Source: a virus. From it: a DNA stretch of 31,379 nucleotides. The DNA lies in the IMG/VR virus record IMGVR_UViG_3300044647_000510, positions 1 through 31,379 of that record. One strand, written 5' to 3'. Below are positions 6,731 to 15,225 of this stretch, one piece after another; position 1 is the first letter of the stretch; each line of letters opens with the position of its first letter. Position numbers and translations under genes: made by a program. The notes below the pieces were generated by a model. It had not been told where the DNA came from. It did not search any database and worked only from the letters and a program-made list of their open reading frames with translations.

Positions 6731-7684
6731 ATGGCGACTAGCGGCACCTACTCATTCGGCGTCACGAAGTACGACATCGTACGGCAAGCCATGCTGAATA
6801 TCGGCAAGCTGGACCCTGTTGAGCAGCCCACAGCGGACGAAATGCAAGACTGCACGTTCATGCTAAACATGCTGTGCAAGCAGTGGATGGGGAAAACTGA
6901 CTTTGCCCCAGGACTCAAGGTATGGACACGCAAGCGGGGACATCTGCTGCTCAGCAACAGTACGGGCACGTATACCATCGGTCCCAGTGCGCAGGGGTGG
7001 ACCAATGATCTCAACAGTACCACAACCACTGCGTCGGCTATCGCAGCCGCTACGGCAATTGTTGTTGACAGTGCCACGGGCATTTCCACAACAAGCACGG
7101 TAGCCATATACCTGGACAACGGTGCGCTACATTACTCCGGTGTCAGTAGCGTGGTAAGTAGCACTGTCAACTTGACTGTTCCGCTTTCCAGCAGCGCGGC
7201 CAGCGGCAATCCGGTGTTTTTCTACAGTGTGGCGGCTCAAAATCCAAAAGATATTGAGACCGCCATCCTGCGCGACATCAACAACACCGATAGCCCGCTA
7301 GACATCCTAACTGTTCAAGACTATGACTATCTGCCCAACAAGGCAGACCCCTTGTACTCGGGCGACCCAACCGCTATCTACTTTGAGCGTGGGCTTGGCA
7401 CTTCTAGAGTGTACACGGATGTTGGCAGTGCTGGAGACACCCGCAGCCACATCGTTATCACGTACCAAGAACCCATTCAAGACATGACTGTAAACGCGGA
7501 TAATCCATACTACCCGCAAGAGTGGTACTTGGCGCTGTGCTGGGGCCTTAGTGAGCAGATTGCCCCCATGTTCAAGGCTCAGTGGTCTCCAAAGATGGAG
7601 GCGCTGAAGAATACTGCGCTGTTAATTGCTAGGCAGGGCGACGCAGAGCGTTCCACAATGTACTTCCAGCCTGGGGAAGATTAA
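6731..7684 (+). CDS. Head-tail adaptor, P22 gp4-like, with beta-rich insertion
   Basis: A 317-residue protein. The N-terminal part (about 1-73) has the helical pattern of P22 tail accessory factor gp4: YDIVRQAMLNIGKLDP, then ADEMQDCTFMLNMLCKQWM. The C-terminal part (about 165-317) continues with conserved adaptor elements such as YDYLPNKADP, PTAIYFERG, and YPQEWYLALCWGLSEQIAP. Between them (about 80-160) lies a Ser/Thr/Val-rich segment that looks like an inserted beta domain, making the protein nearly twice the length of P22 gp4. The role is to join the portal to the tail after packaging. The next gene, a gp10-like stabiliser, supports this. No strong ribosome binding site is visible before ATG 6731. 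Confidence 0.8.
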   Translation: MATSGTYSFGVTKYDIVRQAMLNIGKLDPVEQPTADEMQDCTFMLNMLCKQWMGKTDFAPGLKVWTRKRGHLLLSNSTGTYTIGPSAQGWTNDLNSTTTTASAIAAATAIVVDSATGISTTSTVAIYLDNGALHYSGVSSVVSSTVNLTVPLSSSAASGNPVFFYSVAAQNPKDIETAILRDINNTDSPLDILTVQDYDYLPNKADPLYSGDPTAIYFERGLGTSRVYTDVGSAGDTRSHIVITYQEPIQDMTVNADNPYYPQEWYLALCWGLSEQIAPMFKAQWSPKMEALKNTALLIARQGDAERSTMYFQPGED

Positions 7685-7685
7685 C

Positions 7686-9125
7686 GTGCGTACCATACCA
7701 CTGTTCGGTACTGGTATCCGCGCAATATCGGACATCGTAACCCGCCAGCGGCGGGTTAACTGTCTTTACGATATCCGCAAAGACCAAGACCGCTCCGCTG
7801 TGGTGCTGCTGGGCACGCCCGGTAGTACGGTATGGACTACGCTGCCCAAGTCCTCCGTGCGGGGGTGGCACGTAATTGGCACCACCATGTACGTGGTGGC
7901 GGGCGATACGCTGTACTCAGTATCCACAGCAGGCGTGTACACGACCTTAGCCAGTGGAATTTCTGGTAGCGGGCACGTTGAGCTTGCAGACAACAGCATC
8001 CAGATAATAATTGTCACAGGCAGCACAGGTTACGTCTACGGGGTGGGGTCTGCTACACTCACCACCATTACGTCCGCGTTCTTCCCCACTGAGGCATCTT
8101 CTGTTATTTTCCTCAATGGGCGTTTTGTCGTTAACAAGCCCGGTACACGGGAGTTTTACGTCAGTGCGCTATTAGATGGACTAAACTGGACCTACCTCGG
8201 CTCGCTACCCATCACCGGCACCAAGGAAAATAGTAGTGACCTGCTGGTGCGCGTGGGCAACTTGAACGGTGCGCTGGTGTTGTGGGGCCAGCAGTCTATT
8301 GAGTTTTGGCAGGACGTAGGTACCGTGCCCCTGCCGTATCAACGCATCAACGGCGCTACGCAGAGCTGGGGGTTAGCTGCCACTCTTTCTGCTGTTGAAG
8401 TGAGCAACACGTATGTCTTCCTCGGCTATTCCCCGGACGGAGGCATCGCAGTAATTCGGTTGAATGGTTTTATACCTGAGGAGATTAGCGACTCTGATCT
8501 CAACACGCTGTTTTCATCGTTCAGCCGCGTTGACGATGCAGTAGCATTCACATATAGTGTGTACGGGCACCCGATTTACCAGATCACATTTCCCACAGAG
8601 AATAGGTCATTTGCCTACGACACGAAAACTGCCATTTGGCACGAGGCACAGACTGGCATTGCAGAGACAGCACGCCACTTTGCGCAGTACGGGGTGACGT
8701 TTAATGGGCGCAACTACGTCACAGATGAAGTAACGGGCCGTATCTACGAGCTGAACACAGGCACATGCACCGACAACGGCACCCCCATTAAACGGCAGGT
8801 TGTCACACGCCACGTTCGTAATCAGGGGAACGAGTTTACAATCTCTGAACTTTTCCTTGATTTTGAGACTGGCGTTGGCCTCAGTGGTGCGGAACCTACA
8901 CCGGGCGTTGACCCGCAAGTAATGCTGCGCATTTCTAGAGACGGAGGTCACACTTTTGGAAATGAGCGTTGGGTGCCGCTCGGCAAGCTGGGTGAGTTCA
9001 GTGCTCGTGTGATTTTGCGCAGGCTGGGCTCGGCACGGGACTTTGTTGTAGAGATGACACTTACAGATCCCGTCAAGTTTGTGCTGGCTTCTGGTAGTGT
9101 AGACATCGAGGGTGGAGATGATTAG
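7686..9125 (+). CDS. Packaged DNA stabilisation protein, P22 gp10-like
   Basis: Start GTG 7686 (479 residues) was chosen because it follows the previous stop by one base and has GGGGAAG just upstream. A longer in-frame version from 7626 would run through the preceding gene. The product begins RTIPLFGTGI and has the repeated beta-strand pattern of P22 gp10: VRGWHVIGTTMYVVAGD, NGRFVVNKPGTREFYVS, GALVLWGQQSIEFWQDVG and ITFPTENRSFAYD, then FAQYGVTFNGRNYVTDEVTG, as expected of a beta-propeller-like hub. It closes the portal-adaptor channel and attaches the tail fibre or spike. The flanking adaptor and tail genes agree. The next gene starts inside its last eight bases. Confidence 0.85.
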   Translation: MRTIPLFGTGIRAISDIVTRQRRVNCLYDIRKDQDRSAVVLLGTPGSTVWTTLPKSSVRGWHVIGTTMYVVAGDTLYSVSTAGVYTTLASGISGSGHVELADNSIQIIIVTGSTGYVYGVGSATLTTITSAFFPTEASSVIFLNGRFVVNKPGTREFYVSALLDGLNWTYLGSLPITGTKENSSDLLVRVGNLNGALVLWGQQSIEFWQDVGTVPLPYQRINGATQSWGLAATLSAVEVSNTYVFLGYSPDGGIAVIRLNGFIPEEISDSDLNTLFSSFSRVDDAVAFTYSVYGHPIYQITFPTENRSFAYDTKTAIWHEAQTGIAETARHFAQYGVTFNGRNYVTDEVTGRIYELNTGTCTDNGTPIKRQVVTRHVRNQGNEFTISELFLDFETGVGLSGAEPTPGVDPQVMLRISRDGGHTFGNERWVPLGKLGEFSARVILRRLGSARDFVVEMTLTDPVKFVLASGSVDIEGGDD

Positions 9126-9648
9126 CCCACCCCCGCTACAGATTCCTATAGCCACCCCACAGGGTGGGTTGACTACTGCATGGCTTGCGTGGTTTGATCA
9201 ACTGCGTCGTGTAGTGGCCGATGAAAAGGCGTTTACCGCAGACCCCAATGTTGCGTCTGCGCTGGCTTCGTTGGAGGCAGGGCTACGCACTGTTGCGCAG
9301 TCGTTCGCTCTGCTTCCATCCATTGACTACTTGGCTATCATCAGCAATTTGCGAGCGGACCTAGACATCGGCACGCAGCCGCCGGTTGTTCCTGTACAGA
9401 CTTCTAACTACACAACGCCCCCCACGGGTATTACTCCGTCTGGCTCGCCATTCACCTACATCAACCAGACTGGGTATACAGTAGACGTTATTGTCAGTGG
9501 CGGGGGCGTCAGTCTGTTGGAGTTTTCCCGTGACGGCGCTACATTTTTCAGCACCGGCAGTTTCTATGGGATGTTCACGCTTTCGCCAAACGATCGGTTG
9601 CGCGCTACCTACGTGGCGGCTCCTACCATGACTCTTGTTCAGAGGTAA
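9118..9648 (+). CDS. Small tail-associated protein preceding the tailspike
   Basis: A 176-residue protein from ATG 9118, which overlaps the previous stop; GAGGGTGG lies just upstream, and an in-frame GTG at 9112 would add two residues. The N-terminus (MISPPPLQIPIATPQGGL followed by TTAWLAWFDQL) matches a short pattern common to phage proteins encoded between head-completion and tail-fibre genes. The C-terminal half is Thr/Gly/Ser-rich and probably forms beta structure (about 125-176). No enzymatic motif is visible. It is likely a tail component or tailspike attachment factor, inferred from position. Confidence 0.65.
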   Translation: MISPPPLQIPIATPQGGLTTAWLAWFDQLRRVVADEKAFTADPNVASALASLEAGLRTVAQSFALLPSIDYLAIISNLRADLDIGTQPPVVPVQTSNYTTPPTGITPSGSPFTYINQTGYTVDVIVSGGGVSLLEFSRDGATFFSTGSFYGMFTLSPNDRLRATYVAAPTMTLVQR

Positions 9649-9651
9649 CAA

Positions 9652-11538
9652 ATGGCCACTCTCTCTCCAGCACCGAAACTACAGTTTTTTGACGCCAACG
9701 GCAACCCTTTGGTGGGCGGCAAACTGTACTCCTACGCGGCTGGCACGACCACGCCGCTGGCCACCTACACCGACGCGGGGGGCGCAACGGCCAACGCCAA
9801 CCCCGTCATTCTTGACAGTCGCGGCGAGGCGTCTGTGTGGCTGGGCGACGCATCGTACAAGCTCAGGCTGACGTCTGCCACCGACGTAGACATCTGGACG
9901 GTGGACAACATCAACGCCATTTCGGTGCTGACCACGCTGGCGGCGTCAGGTGGATCGAATCTGATCGGCTTTATTCAGTCCGGCACGGGCGCGGTTGCGA
10001 CAACCGTGCAGACGCGCTTGCGTCAAACGCTGTCGGTCAAGGACTTTGGCGCCACGGGCGACGGGTCTACCGACGACACCACGGCGATCCAGAACGCGCT
10101 GAACGCCGGCACCGGGCGCAGCGTCTACTTCCCCGCGGGCACCTACCGCATCTCTACCACGCTGCTTGTCAAGACCAAGACGACGCTGATCGGCGAGGGG
10201 ATGAACAAGTCGATCATCAAGCTGACCTCCGGGTTCGGAGCAGGCACGACCGCGATCCGCAACGAAATCATCTCAGGTACGGTCAATGTCTACTACGACA
10301 CCGACTTGGAGTTCTACGGGCTGACGTTTGATGGCAACAACAACTCCACTCGCACGGGCGAACTTGTCGCCGTTGCCAAGGTGCAGAACGTCACGTTCTC
10401 CAACTGCAGTTTCCAGAACCACACATACATTGCGTTGGCTATGACGGCCAACAGCAACATGGTGGTGACGGAGTGCTACTTCACCAACAACGGACGGCCC
10501 ATCCCGTCTACGACCAGCGCGCCCGCGCTCTGGATCGCAACCTCGGTGCTGGGTACGCCCTACGACGCGCGCGTAGAGAACAATTACTTCCGCGATAACA
10601 ACTGGTCTGCCGCGTACTTCATGCCGACCAGAGGCTCGTTCACCAACAACAACTGCGTTGACAACGGTGAGTCCACGCTTTTTTGCAACGACACTGGCTC
10701 GTACCTTCGCATCGAGAACAACACGATTACCGGCGCTACCCGATCAAACATCTCTGCGTCAGGTATAGAGTTGGGTTCGCCGTATTCCATCATCACGGGC
10801 AACACTATTGATTCGTGCGGTGCGGAAGGCATCGCCCTTTCGGACGTTCAGAACGTCACAATTGCCGACAACATGATTTTTAACAACGGGCAAGACACAG
10901 CGTACTACCCGTTCCCGAATGGCATCACTATCATTGGCACCGCGTCGTCGCCGAATCAGCCCGATCACATCCAGATCCACGGCAACCGCATTGGCGACCG
11001 TCAAGGCACTAAGACGCAGTACGCGGCGATTGGCTTTGGTGGCAGCGGCGCGGCGTGCACCAACGTCGCCATCTACAACAACGACTTCAACGAGCAGAAG
11101 ACCGCTACCTACTACAACCTGACAGCGGCGCGGTTTGGCACGGGTTGCTACACGCTGAACAACTATGACCGCAACGGCGCGCTGTTGCCGCCCTTTCGAT
11201 ACATCCAATTTACCCTTAACGCCGGGGCCGGGGCTCAATCCATTACCGGCGTCGGTTTTCGCCCCCGCGCTTTGCGAATTACTGCGGTGCTTACGTCAAC
11301 TACGCAGGCGTTTACGTCTGTGGGTACGCATGACGGCACGTCGGGCACGGTAATCTATTCAAGCGTAGATGCTTCTGGCCGGCGCGGCGGCGGCGATACG
11401 GGCGTCATTAACATCAAAGACAGCGCAGGTACGGCATTGGCGGTTGCAAACATGACGTCATATGATATTGACGGCTTCACCATCAACGTCGTCACGGGCA
11501 ACTCGTCCGTCGTTTGCAACGTAGAGTGTTTCCCGTAA
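9652..11538 (+). CDS. Tailspike with pectate-lyase-type beta-helix domain
   Basis: A 628-residue protein with AGAGG before ATG 9652. The N-terminal domain (about 1-100) reads FFDANGNPLVGGKLYSYAAG, then DSRGEASVWLGDASYKLRL, the type of particle-binding domain found in phage spikes. Then comes SVKDFGATGDGSTDDTTAIQ (from about residue 125) and VYFPAGTYRIS, the hallmark of Pectate_lyase_3-type right-handed beta-helices. Repeated coils with Asn-rich turns follow (NNTITG, GNTIDSC, ADNMIFNNGQ). The last roughly 120 residues form a separate Gly/Ser/Val-rich C-terminal domain. Such proteins bind and often cleave capsule or O-antigen. The catalytic residues cannot be assigned by eye. By eye this gene and the next favour GC-ending codons more than their neighbours, consistent with module exchange. 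Confidence 0.85.
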   Translation: MATLSPAPKLQFFDANGNPLVGGKLYSYAAGTTTPLATYTDAGGATANANPVILDSRGEASVWLGDASYKLRLTSATDVDIWTVDNINAISVLTTLAASGGSNLIGFIQSGTGAVATTVQTRLRQTLSVKDFGATGDGSTDDTTAIQNALNAGTGRSVYFPAGTYRISTTLLVKTKTTLIGEGMNKSIIKLTSGFGAGTTAIRNEIISGTVNVYYDTDLEFYGLTFDGNNNSTRTGELVAVAKVQNVTFSNCSFQNHTYIALAMTANSNMVVTECYFTNNGRPIPSTTSAPALWIATSVLGTPYDARVENNYFRDNNWSAAYFMPTRGSFTNNNCVDNGESTLFCNDTGSYLRIENNTITGATRSNISASGIELGSPYSIITGNTIDSCGAEGIALSDVQNVTIADNMIFNNGQDTAYYPFPNGITIIGTASSPNQPDHIQIHGNRIGDRQGTKTQYAAIGFGGSGAACTNVAIYNNDFNEQKTATYYNLTAARFGTGCYTLNNYDRNGALLPPFRYIQFTLNAGAGAQSITGVGFRPRALRITAVLTSTTQAFTSVGTHDGTSGTVIYSSVDASGRRGGGDTGVINIKDSAGTALAVANMTSYDIDGFTINVVTGNSSVVCNVECFP

Positions 11539-11547
11539 GGAGGCGAC

Positions 11548-11883
11548 ATGACAGTCACCGTCAAAGTTCTTGTCCCGGCCAAGACCGCCGAGAACACGCA
11601 GACCACGCAGTACGTCGCGCTGGGTGTAACTACTATCATCGACAAGTTCACCGCGACGAACTACAGCGCCTCGGCTGCGACGATCAGCGTGAACTTGGTG
11701 ACCGGCGCGGACACTGCTGGCAACCAGAACCTGATCGTTAAGACTAAGACGATCCAAGCGGGGGAGACGTACACGTTCCCTGAGATCGTCGGTCAAATGC
11801 TTGCGCCTAGCGGGTTCATCTCTACAATCGCCGGCACGGCAAGCGCCATCAACATCCGCGCAAGCGGGCGCGAAGTTTCATAG
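11548..11883 (+). CDS. Small beta-rich tail protein following the tailspike
   Basis: A 111-residue protein with a strong AAGGAGG site before ATG 11548. It is mostly Thr, Ala, Val and Ile with regular alternation, suggesting a beta-sandwich, and ends RASGREVS. No catalytic motif is visible. It directly follows the tailspike and shares its GC-rich codon style, so the pair may have moved together. It could be a tail-associated decoration protein or a tailspike chaperone. I do not recognise a named family. Confidence 0.6.
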   Translation: MTVTVKVLVPAKTAENTQTTQYVALGVTTIIDKFTATNYSASAATISVNLVTGADTAGNQNLIVKTKTIQAGETYTFPEIVGQMLAPSGFISTIAGTASAINIRASGREVS

Positions 11884-11921
11884 TTGCGGACTGTGCCCGC
11901 CACGCGGTACACTGCACAGGT

Positions 11922-12251
11922 ATGGAACTGCACTGCCCTGAGCAACTTGGTTGCGAGATAACGCATCATTTCTCCAGTGGCGTGTATGCCAAGGAGATTT
12001 TCATTCCCGCTGGGCGCATGCTTATTCAGCATCGTCACACACATGACCACATGTCTATTCTTGCAAGTGGGCACGTGCTGGTACAGCTTGGGGAAAGAAA
12101 GCGCGAGTATCACGCCCCAGCGGTAATCAATGTTCCAGCGGGGCTCAGCCACTCTGTCTCGTCAATTAAGGACAGCGTGTGGTACTGCATCCACCACACG
12201 GATGAAACTGATCCCGACAAGGTAGACGCACAACTTATCGTGGAGAACTGA
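11922..12251 (+). CDS. Cupin-fold protein, unknown substrate
   Basis: A 109-residue protein. The cupin pattern is visible: the segment FIPAGRMLIQHRHTHDHMSI (residues 27-46) supplies the first motif with His37, His39, His41 and His43, a beta hairpin follows with a conserved Gly at 50, and the second motif is VPAGLSHSV with His77. These histidines would bind a metal in the barrel. Stand-alone cupins include isomerases, dioxygenases and sugar-binding proteins, so the activity cannot be assigned. It sits alone between the tailspike module and the ejection genes; nothing in its neighbours indicates a substrate. It could act on a sugar in the phage's glycan modification, but that is conjecture. Confidence 0.7.
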   Translation: MELHCPEQLGCEITHHFSSGVYAKEIFIPAGRMLIQHRHTHDHMSILASGHVLVQLGERKREYHAPAVINVPAGLSHSVSSIKDSVWYCIHHTDETDPDKVDAQLIVEN

Positions 12252-12252
12252 A

Positions 12253-13227
12253 ATGCCCATCTTTGCTGCTGTGCTCACGGTTGGCGGTAGTCTCATAGCG
12301 GCAGACATGGCCGCCAGTGGGGCGGAGAATGCTGCCCAAACACAAGCAGATGCTGCCCTACGCGCCGCAGAAATACAGGCCGCTGAGCGAGCCCCCTGGG
12401 TTGAGGCTGGCAAGACCGCCCTACAGCGCCTGCAGACGGGGCTCGCCCCCGGTGGTGAGTTTAGAGCACAGTTCAGCATGGCCGATGCTATGAACGCACC
12501 CGCTATGCGGACTGCTCTTGCTACGGGTAGGGAAGCCATTGAACAATCTGCCGCTAGCAGGGGTGGCCTGCTCACTTCCAACACGCTGGCGGGGTTGACC
12601 GATTACGGGCAGAAGGTTGGTGCTCAGTACCAGAACCAAGCGTTCAACCAGTACCTCGCACAACTTGAGGCTAATTTGAAGCCTATCCAATCTCTCGCAC
12701 AGGTTGGGCAGACTGAGGTGGGCCGGATAGCTGATGTATCCTCAAATGCGGCGCTGGCTGCGGGCGGTGCGCTGGCGGGCAGTCAGGTAGCGCAGGGTAA
12801 CATTTACGGCAGTGCTGTGTCCAACCTGGGCAAGCAACTGGGGCAGATGAACGTGCTACAGGGCCTTTTTGGCGGCGGCGGTGGTGGTGTTGATTACTCA
12901 CTGTCCACGCAGGGCGTCAACCTATCTAGTCCTGCGATGGGAGGCTACACTCCGCCCGCAGGGTATGGGGGCACCTTTGGCAGTTCAGATATACTGTCCG
13001 GCGGTGTACCTACGCTAGGCATGGGTACGTCAGATATGCGGGCCAAGCGGGACGCTCGCCCTGTAGGCAAGACCTTTGAGGGGGACACAATCTACACCTA
13101 CCGCATGGTTAATGATGACGAACCACGCATGGGCGTTATGGCACAGGAGCTCGCACAGCGCAAGCCGCAAGCCGTGCAGCGCGGCCCCTCCGGGTACTTG
13201 ATGGTTGACTACGACATGGTGGGGTGA
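12253..13227 (+). CDS. Ejection-type virion protein with C-terminal S74 chaperone domain
   Basis: A 324-residue protein (GGAG before ATG 12253). The N-terminus has a hydrophobic stretch (FAAVLTVGGSLIAADMA) followed by an Ala/Glu-rich helical region (about 25-170), typical of small podovirus DNA-transfer proteins such as those in P22-like ejection sets. A Gly-rich linker (about 205-255) leads to a C-terminal Peptidase_S74 (endosialidase chaperone-like) domain: SDMRAKRDARPVG (260-272), IYTYRMVNDDEPRMGVMAQE, then a VDYDMV end. The Ser260 and Lys265 pattern (SDxRxK) matches the self-cleaving dyad of this family. The usual role of S74 is to trimerise spikes and then detach. Here it is on a protein in the ejection section, so it may assist assembly of a multimer. 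Confidence 0.75.
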   Translation: MPIFAAVLTVGGSLIAADMAASGAENAAQTQADAALRAAEIQAAERAPWVEAGKTALQRLQTGLAPGGEFRAQFSMADAMNAPAMRTALATGREAIEQSAASRGGLLTSNTLAGLTDYGQKVGAQYQNQAFNQYLAQLEANLKPIQSLAQVGQTEVGRIADVSSNAALAAGGALAGSQVAQGNIYGSAVSNLGKQLGQMNVLQGLFGGGGGGVDYSLSTQGVNLSSPAMGGYTPPAGYGGTFGSSDILSGGVPTLGMGTSDMRAKRDARPVGKTFEGDTIYTYRMVNDDEPRMGVMAQELAQRKPQAVQRGPSGYLMVDYDMVG

Positions 13228-13230
13228 GGT

Positions 13231-15225
13231 ATGGCTGTAGACTTTTCTGTCATGCAGAGTGCGGCTACTGTGCCTATGAAGGCACAGTTCACCCCCACTA
13301 ACCTCACCGGCTCTATTGAAGAGGCGTACTCCCTCGCTGGCACGATGGCTGACACGCAGACCAAGATGCGTACTCAGCAGTCTGCGCAGAACGACCGTGC
13401 TGCTGTACAGAACTATATCCGCTCTGGTGGTGATCTGTTCACCCCTCCGGGCATTGAGCGTGCGTTGACGCAGCTTAGGGGCCGCGTGAGCCCCGAGTAC
13501 TTCACCCGTCTCGGCGAGCAGGCGCAGAAGCTAAAGACTGCTGATATTGATCTGCAAAAGAAGATCTCAGGCTTGCGTGAAGATGAATTGTCCGCCTACA
13601 GCGCAGGCATTGAGAGCGCAATGCCATTCCTAGACGCGTTGCAGCGCCAGTACGAGGCAGACCTTGAGGCCGGTGGGGCTGAGAGTGCACTTGCCAAGTT
13701 TAACGATAATCGCGCCAAGCTGGTCACTACTATGCAGGGGCGCATGGCGGGGCCCAACACCCCCATGTTCAATGAACAGGTGGTACAGAGCCTACAGGTA
13801 GTTACGCCTGAGGTGTTGCCCGGAATGGTTAGCGCCAGCAAGTACCAGACGACGAAGATAAAGAATGCGCTTGAGGCTGCCCGCGCCAAGGCGGCTTCTA
13901 CGGGTAAGACTGAGAATCTTGTTGCCCCTGACGGTAAGGTGGTTGCTAACGTGCCGGGGGTTGGACTGGTTGACACCGCCACGGGTAATCAGTATACCGG
14001 CAACCCCGCAGAGCTGAAGCCCATGGTCACTGGGCGGGGTGCAGCAGCCCCCACCACGGGCCGAGATTGGGAACAGTATACAGATCCACAAGGCAACATT
14101 TACGAAAGCAGCCGCACTCTGCGGCAGACCGTCCAGGTCAACAAGGACGGCACACGTACTGAGGTACCGTCTTTGCCAGCGGATGCTTTCCGTGTCGGTA
14201 GCGTGGCCGCTGCCCGCGCTCTGGTTAAGCCGGGTGATGTACCGGACCTCACACCTGACGAGAACGCCAAGCTGGCTGAGTTTTCTCGAGTCTATGGTCG
14301 ACAGATTCCAGTACCTAGCTTCGGCACTGGCGCAGCCGCACGGCAGGACCGTGTGCTGTTCCTACGCAACTTTGTGCAGGACATGGCCTCCCGTGGGGAA
14401 ACACCCACCTCCGCAGGCGTGCAAGCGTCCATGGCTCGGGCTGGACAGGAGGCACTGAAGCGCATCACCACGCAGGACGTTATTCTTTCCGCAGGTGAGA
14501 AAGAGCTGCTCGGCATTCTTGACAAGATGGAGGCCGAACTTAAGAAGATTGGTGGACCTGACTCTCCGCTTGTCCGTAGGTACTGGAACCGCGCCGCTAC
14601 TGAGATTGCTGGTGACCCCACCTTCTCTGGCATGAATGCGCTGTACACCGCGTTCATTGATGAAGCGGCACGCGTCACCAGCGGTGCCACGGGCGCTGCG
14701 GGCACTCCGGTAGCGTACAAGCAGCTTGCCGAGCGCATGCTGGACCCCAACACCAACCTCAGCCAGTTGATGGCGTTCAAGCAACCGTTTAAGGACATGA
14801 TTGAGGCCCGCCAGCGTGGTGTGGAAGGGGCCAAGCAGCAACTGATTACCAGCATCTCACCGCCCCCTAGGCGCAGTGAGGGCACCACGGTGCCTCCGGC
14901 CACGCAAGCGGGTAGGGACCAAGACCGGACCACCATTCTCCGTCAAGAGTACGATGCTGCGCTCCAGCGCATGAACACAGCCACTGACCCCACCGCACGG
15001 AGCCGTGCAATGGCTGATGCGCGCTCCACGCGTGAGGAGTTGCGGCGCTTGGGTGTGGACGTACCCCCACCCGGTGAACCAACAGCAGCGGCGGCTCCCG
15101 CAGCGGACCAGACTCGCGCAATCAGAGACGCGCTCCGCAAGGCCAACCGCACGTACGAGCCTGATAAATTTGACTACCGCATTGGCCCCGATGGTATGGT
15201 GCAACAGCGCAGAAAGGTACAGTGA
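13231..15225 (+). CDS. Large internal virion (DNA ejection) protein
   Basis: A 664-residue protein starting at ATG 13231 with a GGGTGAGG region upstream. It is largely hydrophilic and helical with long Ala/Gln/Arg-rich tracts. No catalytic motif was recognised. It shows an initial segment around VMQSAATVPMKAQFTPTN and a C-terminal tail (RTYEPDKFDYRIGPDGMVQQ, ending RRKVQ). It is one of two long helical proteins following the S74 protein, the arrangement of P22-type ejection proteins gp7, gp20 and gp16, which leave the head and help form a conduit through the envelope. Sequence similarity to those is not visible by eye, so the role is inferred from order, size and composition. Its stop overlaps the next start (TGATG). 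Confidence 0.7.
   Translation: MAVDFSVMQSAATVPMKAQFTPTNLTGSIEEAYSLAGTMADTQTKMRTQQSAQNDRAAVQNYIRSGGDLFTPPGIERALTQLRGRVSPEYFTRLGEQAQKLKTADIDLQKKISGLREDELSAYSAGIESAMPFLDALQRQYEADLEAGGAESALAKFNDNRAKLVTTMQGRMAGPNTPMFNEQVVQSLQVVTPEVLPGMVSASKYQTTKIKNALEAARAKAASTGKTENLVAPDGKVVANVPGVGLVDTATGNQYTGNPAELKPMVTGRGAAAPTTGRDWEQYTDPQGNIYESSRTLRQTVQVNKDGTRTEVPSLPADAFRVGSVAAARALVKPGDVPDLTPDENAKLAEFSRVYGRQIPVPSFGTGAAARQDRVLFLRNFVQDMASRGETPTSAGVQASMARAGQEALKRITTQDVILSAGEKELLGILDKMEAELKKIGGPDSPLVRRYWNRAATEIAGDPTFSGMNALYTAFIDEAARVTSGATGAAGTPVAYKQLAERMLDPNTNLSQLMAFKQPFKDMIEARQRGVEGAKQQLITSISPPPRRSEGTTVPPATQAGRDQDRTTILRQEYDAALQRMNTATDPTARSRAMADARSTREELRRLGVDVPPPGEPTAAAAPAADQTRAIRDALRKANRTYEPDKFDYRIGPDGMVQQRRKVQ

Noticed and set aside
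11884-11921. Possible promoter before the cupin gene (TTGCGG, 18-base spacer, TACACT)
   Set aside because: Only three of six and four of six matches to sigma70 boxes in a 38-base gap within a co-directional run; not enough to support.
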